From positions 682,001-746,000 of the forward strand of contig JADJYU010000001.1 of the NCBI GenBank assembly GCA_016719565.1: a DNA stretch of 64,000 nt, read 5' to 3'. This DNA comes from Ignavibacteria bacterium. Its GTDB lineage: Bacteria; Bacteroidota; Ignavibacteria; Tepidaquicellales; Tepidaquicellaceae. Position 1 is the stretch's first letter. Each line of letters opens with the position of its first letter. Shown here piece by piece: positions 39,383 to 48,825 of this stretch. The position numbers were made by a program, and so were the translations under genes. The notes beneath the pieces were generated by a model, which searched no databases, was not told where the DNA came from, and saw only the letters and a program-made list of their open reading frames with translations.

Positions 39383-40489
39383 ATGATAAATTATGCTGTA
39401 ATAATGGCTGGCGGAGTCGGTACAAGATTCTGGCCAAAAGGCAATTACAAAGTTCCGAAACAATTTCTTAAAATCACGGACGATGATGATACCCTGCTTC
39501 AGCTTGCATATAAAAGACTCGATGATGTTTTTAAAAACACACATATTTTTGTAGTTACAAATGTCATTTATAAACAGGAAGTTAAAAGGCAGCTTCCGAA
39601 AATTCCCGAAGAAAATATCATCTGCGAGCCTGTTGGCAGAAACACCGCCCCATGTATTGGACTTTCCTGTGTTTTTATAAACAGGTTCCAGCCGAAAGCA
39701 AATGTGCTTGTAGTAGCTGCTGATCATCTTATCGATGACGTTGATGAATTCCACAGGGTTATTAAAAGCGGATTGAAATTTGTAAACGATAACGGAGGAA
39801 TAGTTACTCTCGGCATACATCCCGACAAGCCGGAAACGGGTTACGGATATATACAGTATGATTCGGACATATACGCCGACGTGGAAGTAGAAAGTCTTAA
39901 TAATGTGTCTACAGAAAGAATTTTCAAAGTAAAAACGTTTGCTGAAAAGCCAAATCTTGAAGTTGCAAAAGCTTTTCTTGAAAGCGGAGATTTTCTCTGG
40001 AACAGCGGTATGTTCATCTTCAGAACTGATACGATGATCGAAGAAATAAAAAACTATATGCCTGAACTTTATGAATCTTTAAACAGACTTTCAGATAATA
40101 TTCTGTCAACGTCTTTTCCCAAAATTCTCGAAGACGAATTTTCCAAACTGAAAAGCATATCAATAGATTACGGCGTAATGGAAAAATCCGAAAAAGTCTA
40201 TATTATCAGAAGTCATTTCGGCTGGAATGATGTCGGCGCCTGGGATGAAGTTTATAATATTAAAGACAAAGATCCCGACGGAAATGTAAGGCAAGGTATG
40301 ACAATTACACACCATACTAAAAACTGTCTTATTATTAATGATCTGAAAATAGTAGCTGCCGTAGGAGTGGAAGATCTGCTGATCATCAACACTGAAAACG
40401 GATTACTTATCTGTAAAAAAGGCGAAGCGCAGAAAGTTAAGGATGTTGTCGATTATCTGAGAAGAAAAGGAATGGATCAATATTTATAA
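39383..40489 (+). CDS. manC: Mannose-1-phosphate guanylyltransferase
   Basis: The protein has 368 residues and is a single nucleotidyltransferase domain without the isomerase domain of bifunctional ManC/AlgA. The signature MAGGVGTRFWP is at 8-18, then KVPKQFL, EPVGRNTAPCI and FAEKP. The left-handed-helix part (~300-360) follows. It converts mannose-1-phosphate and GTP to GDP-mannose, used for polysaccharide or glycan synthesis. It lies in a tight plus-strand run between an unknown acidic protein and methylmalonyl-CoA epimerase. Confidence 0.9.
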   Translation: MINYAVIMAGGVGTRFWPKGNYKVPKQFLKITDDDDTLLQLAYKRLDDVFKNTHIFVVTNVIYKQEVKRQLPKIPEENIICEPVGRNTAPCIGLSCVFINRFQPKANVLVVAADHLIDDVDEFHRVIKSGLKFVNDNGGIVTLGIHPDKPETGYGYIQYDSDIYADVEVESLNNVSTERIFKVKTFAEKPNLEVAKAFLESGDFLWNSGMFIFRTDTMIEEIKNYMPELYESLNRLSDNILSTSFPKILEDEFSKLKSISIDYGVMEKSEKVYIIRSHFGWNDVGAWDEVYNIKDKDPDGNVRQGMTITHHTKNCLIINDLKIVAAVGVEDLLIINTENGLLICKKGEAQKVKDVVDYLRRKGMDQYL

Positions 40490-40516
40490 AATTAAAAAAA
40501 GTTAAACAGGCACAAT

Positions 40517-40915
40517 ATGAAACTTGCGCACTTAGGAATTGCAGTGAAATCTCTTGAGGAATCCGTAAAAGTATTTGAAAAAATATTCGGCATAAACGCT
40601 TCAGCAGCGGAATTTGTAGAGGAGCAGAAAGTAAATGTCAGGAAATTCCATCTTGAAAACTGCGATATTGAACTGCTTGAAGGCACGGACCCGGAATCGC
40701 CAATTTCCAAATATATTGAAAAAAAAGGCGAAGGTATTCATCACGTATCCTTCGAAGTAAATGACATAGCTGGATCACTATTGAAACTTAAAGAAGACGG
40801 GATCAGACTTATTAACGAAACACCAAGGACCGGAGCAGACGAAATGCTGATAGCTTTTCTTCATCCGAAATCCGCAAACAATATTCTTATTGAATTTACA
40901 CAGAAAAATAATTAA
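40517..40915 (+). CDS. mce: Methylmalonyl-CoA epimerase
   Basis: The protein has 132 residues and is built of two VOC-fold halves. The metal-binding candidates are His5 (AHLGIA), His75/His76 (GIHHVSFEV) and Glu126 (ILIEF). It epimerises (2S)- to (2R)-methylmalonyl-CoA in propionate metabolism or in the propionate-forming pathway. The length and motifs match the family. It starts 27 bases after manC and precedes uvrC by 54 bases. The mutase is not in this window. Confidence 0.9.
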   Translation: MKLAHLGIAVKSLEESVKVFEKIFGINASAAEFVEEQKVNVRKFHLENCDIELLEGTDPESPISKYIEKKGEGIHHVSFEVNDIAGSLLKLKEDGIRLINETPRTGADEMLIAFLHPKSANNILIEFTQKNN

Positions 40916-40969
40916 TTATTTTATGTCATCGGAAAAGTAAAATTATTCAGCTATTGATTTGAACAGAAA

Positions 40970-42917
40970 ATGGAAGAAAAAACAGAAGATAAAAAAGATA
41001 AAATAGAATTCATAGATGACAAAGATCTTAATCCGACTCTTAAAGAAAAGTTAAATTCACTTCCTTCATCTCCCGGTGTTTATCAGTTCAGGGATTCAGC
41101 AGGAAAGTTATTGTACATTGGTAAAGCGGCGGTTTTGAAAAACAGGGTGAAGCAGTATTTTCAGTCCAAGCCTGTTTCCCCGATGATCAGCGCGATGATA
41201 AGAAAGATCAGCGACATTGAACTTATCACAACGGACAATGAAGTGGAAGCTCTTATCCTCGAACAAAATCTCATCAGAACTCATAAGCCGAGATATAATA
41301 TCAATTTCAAAGATGACAAATCATATCCTTACATTGTAATCACAAACGAACCGTTCCCGAGAATTTTCCCCACGCGAAAAAAAGAGATCAGACGGGTCGA
41401 AATATTTTGGTCCTTACACAGATGTCAGGAATATGAGATTTGCTCTGAAGACCGTAAGAAATATTTTCATGATAAGATCATGCAGTCTGAATCTCACGGA
41501 AGATGCGATTTCCAGAAATAAGTTTAACCTTTGTCTGGATTACCATATTCAAAAATGCGAAGGTCCCTGTGTTGGATTTGTCAGTAAAGAAGAATATAAT
41601 CATACAATAGATCAGGTAGCAAAACTTCTGAACGGAAAAACAAAATCTCTTGTAAAAGACCTTACTTTAAAAATGCAGGATTATTCGGAAAAGATGCAGT
41701 TTGAAAAAGCAAAGCAAATAAGAGACCGGATCCACGCTATAGAAGTATATTCATCCAAACAGAAAATTGTGGATGATGAGATCATTGACAAGGACATTAT
41801 CGCATTTGAAAAAACGGATAACGACTGCTGCGGTATGGTACTCAAGATCCGCGACGGAAAGGTAATCGGCAAAACGCATTATTTCCTTACTAATGTAGAA
41901 GACAAAACTCCGTCCGAAATAATAGAACAGCTTCTTATAAACTACTATTCAAAATCAGAATTTATACCGGATGAAATTCATCTAATGACGGAGCCGGAAA
42001 ATCAAAGCGCAGTAAAGGACTGGCTGGAAAAAAGAAAAAGCGGTAAAGTTGATATGATTATTCCAAAGATCGGAGATAAGTATAAACTGCTTTTTATGGT
42101 GAGAAAAAACGCGAGATTAATGCTTGACGAACTTATACTTACCAGACTTAAGAGAGAATTCATTCCGCCTTCACTTGATTCGTTAAAAAAGGACCTGAAT
42201 CTTTCCAGACTTCCGCGGAGAATTGAATGCTATGACATTTCCCATATTCAGGGAACGGATACCGTGGCATCAATGGTAGTGTTTGCAGAAGGCCGTCCGA
42301 AAAAATCGGATTACAGAAAATTCAAAATAAATTATGTACCGGATGAGACAGGAACACCGGATGATTTTCTTTCTATGAGGGAAGTGATCTACAGAAGGTA
42401 TAAAAAAATTACCGAAAAGAATTCCGGCGGCAGTTCAGATTTATCAGCAGAGAATTCAAAGGAAGATCTCAGTTTCGGAGCAATTCCTGATCTGATCATT
42501 ATCGACGGGGGAAAAGGTCAGCTGTCATCAGCGGTAAAGGTACTTGACGACCTCGGCGTTAAGGATCAGAATATAATCGGACTGGCAAAACGGCTTGAAG
42601 AAGTGTATCTACCCGGAGAATCAATGCCGCACAATATTCCTAAGACTTCAAGCGGATTAAGACTGCTGCAGAGGATAAGAGACGAAGCTCACAGATTTGC
42701 AGTATCTTATCACAAAGACTTAAGAAGCAAAAGAACTCTGACCTCCGAGTTGTCCGATATAGAAGGAATAGGCGACAAGACTGTTCAGAAACTTTTGACT
42801 AAATTTGGTTCCGTGGAAAATATTAAGGAGATGTTAAAAAGCAGTTACGGACAGATTGAAACCGAAGCCGGCAAAAAAACAGCAGAGAGATTAAGAAAGC
42901 ATTTTGAAGATCTTTAA
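40970..42917 (+). CDS. uvrC: Excinuclease ABC subunit C, frameshifted
   Basis: The start at 40970 gives a GIY-YIG nuclease (SSPGVYQFRDSAGKLLYIGK, residues ~34-53). This frame runs on to 41521, but the true protein leaves it at ~41390. From 41391 a second frame reads DGSKYFGPYTDVRN and continues with the UVR motif (QFEKAKQIRDRI), the RNase-H-like second nuclease (ECYDISHIQGTDTVAS) and the helix-hairpin-helix end (LSDIEGIGDKTVQKLL) to 42917. Two bases missing, or one extra, at 41388-41392 explain the break; a lost GA from a GAGA run would give a perfect junction. The full length of ~649 codons is normal. UvrC makes both incisions in nucleotide excision repair. A lethal-looking break in such a gene hints at a sequence error. 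Confidence 0.9.
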
Positions 42918-42937
42918 CTGTAAGACATTTACTATAT

Positions 42938-43165
42938 ATGGAGAAAGTATTATTATTATATTCAGAAATAAAATGTCCTGTCTGCGGTTTTGTAAAAAGG
43001 GAAAAGATGAGTGAAAACTCATGCGAGTGGTATTACGAATGCAGCAGCTGCAAAGAAATCATAAAGCCGTTAAAAGGAGACTGCTGTGTATTTTGCAGTT
43101 ACGGATCCGTGAAATGTCCGCCTGTTCAGATCAATGGAAAATGCTGCGGAGAAGAAAGTGTTTAA
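42938..43165 (+). CDS. GDCCVxC cysteine-rich small protein
   Basis: The protein has 75 residues with 11 cysteines. CPVC (13-16) and CSSC (35-38) look like zinc knuckles, and GDCCVFCSYGSVKCPP (47-62) is the signature of the GDCCVxC family. Some members carry selenocysteine in that motif; here all positions are encoded as cysteine. The final CC (69-70) adds another pair. The family has no settled function, though metal binding or redox chemistry is plausible. It starts 20 bases after uvrC, in the same transcription direction. Confidence 0.8.
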   Translation: MEKVLLLYSEIKCPVCGFVKREKMSENSCEWYYECSSCKEIIKPLKGDCCVFCSYGSVKCPPVQINGKCCGEESV

Positions 43166-43210
43166 ATCGGTACAATTTCAAAAATTAAATAAAGCAATTA
43201 ATATATACAC

Positions 43211-45142
43211 ATGAGAAAAGGTTTTTTAAAGATCATCTTTTCCGTCATCATTCTAAGCGGTTTTATGTTATCTGAAACCGCAGCATTTGATTACCATGAC
43301 ACCGGTTTAATTTCATTTTATCAGGAAGTAAATACCCGTGACAAAAATGATTCAGTACAAGAAAACAATCTTCGGATCGATAAACTTAAAAATACTGAAA
43401 CTGAAATTGTAAAGTTATTTGAACAGAATAAAATAGATTCTCTCCTCAGAATGAAATTAAAAGAGGAGCTCAATCAGTATGAAGAAAACACACAAAAGAA
43501 AAATGAACTGGAAGCAAGGCTCAAAAGTATTGAGACAGCTGACTCAATCAAAAAGGCGGAACAGTTATTAAAAATCAAAGCGCTTAAAGAAACAGCAGCC
43601 GGATATCCTGTAAATTTGTTTTCAGATACGCTATTTGTTATATATACCAAGCTGGTATCCTTCAGCACACAGGAAAGAGCTGCTTATATATCGAAAAAGA
43701 TATACGAAATTTATGCTGCAGATTATTTCTATCCCGATTCCCTGAAAATTCAAACAGGAGATAATGTAAAAGATATTTATTATATGAATGTAGTTATTAT
43801 GACAATAACTGAAACAGATGCTCTATGGTATGACAGGTCAACGGAGGAAATTTCGGAGTTTTGTCTAGTTAAGATCAGAGACAGTATTATAAAGTCAAGA
43901 AACGAAAATAGTTTTTCCAATAAATTAAAAAGAATTGGTTTTGCATTACTCACATTAACAGGGCTTATAATTTTCATAAAGCTGATATACGTTTTATTCC
44001 GAAAATTAAGTTCATATGTTTTTTCAAAAGAAGATAAATATTTATCCGGAGTAACGTTAAAGAATGTCAGAATTCTAAACAGGGAACAAAGTACCAAGGT
44101 CATACAGATCGTTATAAGGATATTCAGATTAATATTTGTAATTTTAGCTCTTTATTTTTCTTTGCCCGTTCTCTTCAGTATATTCCCCAGGACAAAAGGT
44201 TATACGGATTTACTGCTTAGCTGGGTATTAAATCCTGCTTCAATGATATTTAATGCGCTGATAAATTATCTTCCGAATCTGTTTACAATAATTGTTATCT
44301 TTGTTTTCACAAAGTATATTTTAAAAGCGGTTAAATATTTTGCAGAGGAAATTGCTGCTGACAGGATGTCGATTGGAACATTTCATAAGGAGTGGGCAAT
44401 ACCGACATTTCAGATATTTAAATTTGTTATGTATGCGCTGATGTTTGTAATTATATTCCCGTATCTGCCGGGATCAGATTCACCGGCATTTCAGGGAGTT
44501 TCCGTCTTTCTCGGAATTCTTGTTTCTTTCGGCTCATCATCTTCAATTGCAAATATTATGGCAGGTCTTGTAATCACATACATGAGACCGTTTAAAATAG
44601 GAGACGTTATAAAAATCTCTGATGTAACAGGAGCTGTAATAGAAAAAACATTACTTGTAACAAGAATAAGGACTATAAAAAATGAGGAAGTCTCGGTACC
44701 AAATTCCGCCGTACTTTCCGGACATACGATAAATTATTCAACAAATGCGGAAGGTTCCGGACTTATACTTCACACAAGCGTTACAATCGGTTATGATGTC
44801 CCCTGGAAAAAAATGCATGAGGCGTTAATTGAAGCGGCGAGCAGGACAGAGTTTATTATGAAAGAACCTAAGCCGTTTGTTCTGCAGACAAGTCTGGATG
44901 ATTATTATGTGGCTTATCAGATCAACGCATATACAAGAGAGCCGGGCAAGCAGGCGTTGATTTATTCTGAACTGCATTGTCATATTCAGGATGTTTGCGG
45001 TGAAAAAGGAATCGAAATAATGTCACCGCAGTATAATTCACTCAGAGACGGAAACCATTCTACTATTCCGGAAAATTATCTGCCGGATGATTATAAGATC
45101 CCTCCGTTTAATATTAAAGAAGAAAAAAATAAAAATGATTGA
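43211..45142 (+). CDS. Large MscS-family mechanosensitive channel
   Basis: The protein has 643 residues. It has a signal peptide (IIFSVIILSGFMLSETAA), a charged coiled-coil outer domain (~45-190), several membrane helices (~235-420) and the MscS core. The pore-lining helix region reads GILVSFGSSSSIANIMAG, and the beta domain begins at FKIGDVIKI. The cytoplasmic C-terminus ends near residue 643. Such channels open under membrane tension and release solutes on osmotic downshock. The next gene, a shorter MscS, starts eight bases before this stop codon, so the pair is coupled. Confidence 0.85.
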   Translation: MRKGFLKIIFSVIILSGFMLSETAAFDYHDTGLISFYQEVNTRDKNDSVQENNLRIDKLKNTETEIVKLFEQNKIDSLLRMKLKEELNQYEENTQKKNELEARLKSIETADSIKKAEQLLKIKALKETAAGYPVNLFSDTLFVIYTKLVSFSTQERAAYISKKIYEIYAADYFYPDSLKIQTGDNVKDIYYMNVVIMTITETDALWYDRSTEEISEFCLVKIRDSIIKSRNENSFSNKLKRIGFALLTLTGLIIFIKLIYVLFRKLSSYVFSKEDKYLSGVTLKNVRILNREQSTKVIQIVIRIFRLIFVILALYFSLPVLFSIFPRTKGYTDLLLSWVLNPASMIFNALINYLPNLFTIIVIFVFTKYILKAVKYFAEEIAADRMSIGTFHKEWAIPTFQIFKFVMYALMFVIIFPYLPGSDSPAFQGVSVFLGILVSFGSSSSIANIMAGLVITYMRPFKIGDVIKISDVTGAVIEKTLLVTRIRTIKNEEVSVPNSAVLSGHTINYSTNAEGSGLILHTSVTIGYDVPWKKMHEALIEAASRTEFIMKEPKPFVLQTSLDDYYVAYQINAYTREPGKQALIYSELHCHIQDVCGEKGIEIMSPQYNSLRDGNHSTIPENYLPDDYKIPPFNIKEEKNKND

Positions 45143-45977
45143 TATACTAAACAAGGAATTAGTAACTTCTGAATCCTATATAGTAACCGTATGGAATTTG
45201 GTCCTTGTTGCTGTTATTATTCTCTTAACGATTTTTGCAATAAAACTAATTTCATTTGTTTTGAAAAGAGCAATGACTTCAAAACACAAATTAGACGGAA
45301 GACATCTGTCCATAATTCAACTGGTTAAATATATTGTGTGGGTAATAGCTTTAGTTTTCTGTCTGAAAGCGATCAAAGTTGACATAACATTTCTTATTGC
45401 AAGTTCGGCGGCGTTGTTAGTCGGTATCGGTCTCGGATTACAGAATGTGTTTAAGGATTTTATCAGCGGAATTATTATTCTCATAGAAGGAACCATCAAG
45501 GTGGATGATATAGTGGAAGTGGAGGGAATAGTTGTGAAAATTCAGGAAATTTCATTAAGGACAGCAATAGCCATTTCAAGAGACGACAAAGTATTGATTA
45601 TACCGAATCATAAATTTATAGAAGACAATGTTACGAACTGGACACACAATAATACACCGACACTTTTTAAACTTGAAGTTTCAGTGGACTATTCTTCCGA
45701 TGTCAGGCTAGTTGAAAAAATACTTCTTGACTGCGCTAAAAGCAATGATGACGTTTTAGAAGACGAAGTATACTACCCTTTAATAAGATTTTCGGACTTC
45801 GGAGATTCAGCGCTTTTGTTCACAATTATTTTCTGGAGCAATAATCTGTTAAGAATAGAAGGGACAAGAAGTCAGTTAAGGTTTGATATATTTGAAGAGT
45901 TCAGAGGGAATAACATTGTAATACCATTTCCTCAGAGAGTCATACACAACGCAGATGCAGTAATAAAGAGCGAATAA
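45135..45977 (+). CDS. Small MscS-family mechanosensitive channel
   Basis: The start is ATG 45135, which overlaps the previous stop; an upstream in-frame ATG at 45087 lies deeper in the previous gene. The 280-residue protein has three membrane helices and the MscS core with SSAALLVGIGLGLQNVFKDF and the beta domain EGTIKVDDIVEVEGIV. This matches the minimal MscS layout. Together with the larger channel upstream it may form separate channels or a mixed one. Regulation is not visible. Confidence 0.85.
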   Translation: MIDILNKELVTSESYIVTVWNLVLVAVIILLTIFAIKLISFVLKRAMTSKHKLDGRHLSIIQLVKYIVWVIALVFCLKAIKVDITFLIASSAALLVGIGLGLQNVFKDFISGIIILIEGTIKVDDIVEVEGIVVKIQEISLRTAIAISRDDKVLIIPNHKFIEDNVTNWTHNNTPTLFKLEVSVDYSSDVRLVEKILLDCAKSNDDVLEDEVYYPLIRFSDFGDSALLFTIIFWSNNLLRIEGTRSQLRFDIFEEFRGNNIVIPFPQRVIHNADAVIKSE

Positions 45978-46009
45978 TTTTTTATAAATCTTTCATAAAT
46001 AATTCTGAT

Positions 46010-46789
46010 ATGCTTCTGAAAATTCTGATATTAATCATTGTTGTATTTATTTCGGGATGTGACCGGATCAACAAGGTACTTTACAAAGACGCATTTGAAG
46101 AAAACAAAGTCAGTTCTTCAGCGCAGGATTCCGGCAAAACTTCCGTAAAAAATATTGCCGGTGAAAATTCCGATACGGTGCTCAGATTATTTGAAGGACT
46201 GATAAAAATAAATTCCACTGAAAGATCCTTCAAAGACTGCAATAATCCCGACTCATTATATTACATAAAAGATGAAACAGGAGCGCTGTCTGCAAATTTT
46301 AAAAAAATATTTCCTTCTGAAAATATATACGCTTCCGCAATGGCTTCCGTAAAGGGATATACAAGCGACTCTGTAAAAATTAATGCGCGGGACCCTGAAA
46401 AATATTACAAAGTTTTGATCATAAAGGAAGTAATTTCTGTGGAAGGGAAAAACTTTAGGAATACCTGCATCCCATATGACTTCTGGTGTCTTGGCAACGA
46501 ACCGAACTGGTCACTGCAGATCTCGAAAAGCGAAAACATGATGGAGCTATTCCTTCCTTCGGAAAATAAGTCATATTTCTTTTTTTATAACGATCCGAAA
46601 GATGAAGACGGTATAATAAAATATTTCGGCTACAATAATATTCAAAGGACTACCTTAAACGTATCAGTTAAAAAAGAAAACTGTTCCGATAATATGTCAG
46701 ACAAAACTTATGAGTACAGTGTTACGTTAGCACTTAATGACAGCAAAAAATTTTCAGGCTGCGCTATAAAGGGAAATTTCATAAAATAA
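46010..46789 (+). CDS. Lipoprotein with COG3650-like domain
   Basis: The lipoprotein signal is LIIVVFISGC (Cys17). The C-terminal half holds FWCLGNEPNWSLQI and, near the end, YSVTLALNDSKKFSGCAIKG. This is the pattern of the COG3650/YbaY-like beta domain found in predicted membrane lipoproteins, whose paired cysteines probably form a disulfide. The middle (residues ~85-150) has an EGKNFRNTC stretch. It should sit on the periplasmic face of a membrane. A secreted intradiol-dioxygenase-like gene starts ten bases after its stop, so they are probably co-expressed. The function is unknown. Confidence 0.65.
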   Translation: MLLKILILIIVVFISGCDRINKVLYKDAFEENKVSSSAQDSGKTSVKNIAGENSDTVLRLFEGLIKINSTERSFKDCNNPDSLYYIKDETGALSANFKKIFPSENIYASAMASVKGYTSDSVKINARDPEKYYKVLIIKEVISVEGKNFRNTCIPYDFWCLGNEPNWSLQISKSENMMELFLPSENKSYFFFYNDPKDEDGIIKYFGYNNIQRTTLNVSVKKENCSDNMSDKTYEYSVTLALNDSKKFSGCAIKGNFIK

Positions 46790-46799
46790 ATACTGACTC

Positions 46800-47429
46800 A
46801 TGAAAACAATTTTTATATTATTTGGTTTGTTAAATCTTTTCTGCGGAAATAAATTTGATGAACCGCAAAACGAAACAAACTCAGATAAAATTGTTAAAGA
46901 TACCTGTGACGGTCCGGACGCCTATATTGGCTGCAATTTTATAAACGCACCTTCTGATCCGGGAAATGAAATGCGGATCGCTAAAGAAAGTGAACCCGGC
47001 CAAAAGATCAGGATCGAAGGCCGGATATTTAAATCAGACAGCATAACTCCTTATCCCGGAATTTTAATTTACGCTTATCATACTGATGCAGGTGGCTTAT
47101 ATTCCAAAAGCGGAAACGAAACAGGATCTCAAAAATGGCATGGCAGACTTCACGGATGGTGTATGACGGATAAAGAAGGTAAGTATTACATAAATACCAT
47201 AAGACCGGGAAAATATCCGGGAGGCAATTTCGCCGCTCACATACACTGGGCTTTGAAAGAACCCAACGGAAGAATGCAGTATCTGAATGACTTTGTTTTT
47301 TCCGATGATAAAGATGTGAATGAAGATTATCTCTCCAATCTTCACTATAAAGGAGATTCAGGCGTGATCACATTAACGGATTCAGATTCCGGATATAAGA
47401 ATGGAGTCAGAGTTACCGTTTTAGATTAA
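46800..47429 (+). CDS. Secreted intradiol ring-cleavage dioxygenase-like protein
   Basis: The protein has 209 residues with a signal-like N-terminus ending LLNLFC, possibly a lipoprotein anchor. The iron ligands of intradiol dioxygenases are conserved: Tyr101 (GGLYSKSG), Tyr139 (RPGKYPG), His147 and His149 (AAHIHWAL). The enzyme family opens catechol rings with Fe(III) and O2. Exported members are known, but their substrates are largely undefined. It pairs with the COG3650-like lipoprotein upstream. Cysteines at 36, 45 and 121 may form a disulfide outside the cell. The catalytic fold is well supported; the substrate is not. Confidence 0.8.
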   Translation: MKTIFILFGLLNLFCGNKFDEPQNETNSDKIVKDTCDGPDAYIGCNFINAPSDPGNEMRIAKESEPGQKIRIEGRIFKSDSITPYPGILIYAYHTDAGGLYSKSGNETGSQKWHGRLHGWCMTDKEGKYYINTIRPGKYPGGNFAAHIHWALKEPNGRMQYLNDFVFSDDKDVNEDYLSNLHYKGDSGVITLTDSDSGYKNGVRVTVLD

Positions 47430-47446
47430 AAAACATTAAGAATTTT

Positions 47447-48682
47447 TCAAATTACAAACAATCCGTCTTTAATAATCTGGTGCTCAAGTCCGTCATAGTC
47501 GGTTGCTCTTACATTTATAAATTCCGAACCGATCATAAAGTCAGTATGAACAACGGATTCGTTGCATTTATTTAATTTCATATCTGCGGGAGTAATGATC
47601 TCATCCTTATTCGAAAAACACATTGGAATACCTCTTCCCAGTGCAATGTGGCAGGCTGCATTTTCATCATAGAGAATACTGTTTAAGATCAGACCGGATT
47701 TATATACTTCGGAATTAATATCAACCAGTGCAACCTCACCGAGATATGAAGCGCCCTCATCTATTTCAAAATATTTTTCAAGAATTTCCCTGTTATCATC
47801 AGTGCCGAAATCAACGACTTTTCCGTCTTTAAATTCAAACCAAATGCCGGTGAGTAAATTCTCAAGTACCTTCACAGGTTTTGTAACTTTTACTTTACCG
47901 TTTGTCCGGCTGAAATCAGGACATGTGAATACTTCTTCAGTAGGAAGATTCGGGATGAACTCTCTGCCGTTCTGAGCTTTCACCAATCCGCCTCTCCATA
48001 CTGCATTCCGGGTAAGACCTATCTCAAGATCAGTATCCGGACCTGTAAAGACAAGCTTGTCAATTTTCAGATCCGTTAGAAGATTTCCTCTTTTGACAAG
48101 TTTTTTCCCCAGATTTTTCCACTCCTTTACCGGGTTTGGCTTGTCAAGTCTGAGAATTTTGGTGAGACTATCCCATAATTTATTTTCAAGTTCGCTGTAA
48201 GGCTCTGAGTCAAAAACTTTCGCAGCCCAGTTCAATCCCGGAGCGGCCACAATACACCATGCTATCTTTGCCGATGCAATAGCTTTGGACATTGCCTTCA
48301 GCGCGCTTTGTTCGTTTTTTGTTATTGTACTAAGAATATTTGCATCAAGCGATTTCAGCACATTAATTTCCTCCAGGTTATCAATCCTTATAAAAGCCCA
48401 GTCATTTGCAATTTGTTCAAATCCTCTGCTTATAGGATAGTTCGGCATAAAATTAATATTTGCCGCTTTCTTTGCATGGTCAACGCGGCTTCTTGTAAGT
48501 TCATTTGAATTAAAAATTATATCAACATAGCCTGCTCCGCATTCATAAGCTGTATCTGCAAGCATCAGCGCGAAATCCGCATTTCTGATCCCGCAACCTA
48601 TGGCAAGATTTTGTCCTTCATATAAATTGACACCTGCTTTTACTATCAATTCGCAGTATTTTTTTAAATCTTCTTTTTCCAT
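47447..48682 (-). CDS. M29-family aminopeptidase
   Basis: The protein has 411 residues and no signal peptide, so it is cytoplasmic. The metal-ligand motifs of M29 are visible: glutamates in PTEEVFTCPDF and GEVALVDINSEV, His in NAACHIALGRG, and His-Asp in VVHTDFMIGS. The N-terminus (VKAGVNLYEGQNLAI) is typical of AmpS/PepS/aminopeptidase T. It removes N-terminal residues from peptides with two metal ions. It is the first minus-strand gene right of the long plus-strand run, convergent with the dioxygenase-like gene. Confidence 0.9.
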   Translation of the reverse strand: MEKEDLKKYCELIVKAGVNLYEGQNLAIGCGIRNADFALMLADTAYECGAGYVDIIFNSNELTRSRVDHAKKAANINFMPNYPISRGFEQIANDWAFIRIDNLEEINVLKSLDANILSTITKNEQSALKAMSKAIASAKIAWCIVAAPGLNWAAKVFDSEPYSELENKLWDSLTKILRLDKPNPVKEWKNLGKKLVKRGNLLTDLKIDKLVFTGPDTDLEIGLTRNAVWRGGLVKAQNGREFIPNLPTEEVFTCPDFSRTNGKVKVTKPVKVLENLLTGIWFEFKDGKVVDFGTDDNREILEKYFEIDEGASYLGEVALVDINSEVYKSGLILNSILYDENAACHIALGRGIPMCFSNKDEIITPADMKLNKCNESVVHTDFMIGSEFINVRATDYDGLEHQIIKDGLFVI

Positions 48683-48825
48683 TTTTTAATCGGTTTTATT
48701 ATTTTTACAAGTTAACTAAATTGATTTTTAATTTTAATTCAATCTTAAATTTCCGGTAAATATATTTTTTAAGAATATAAAATGATCAGTTTTATAATTT
48801 AAAAATACATACCAATGAAATACAC

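Noticed and set aside
41385..41395. Programmed frameshift in uvrC
   Set aside because: No slippery heptamer with a downstream structure is present, and uvrC is not known to use recoding.
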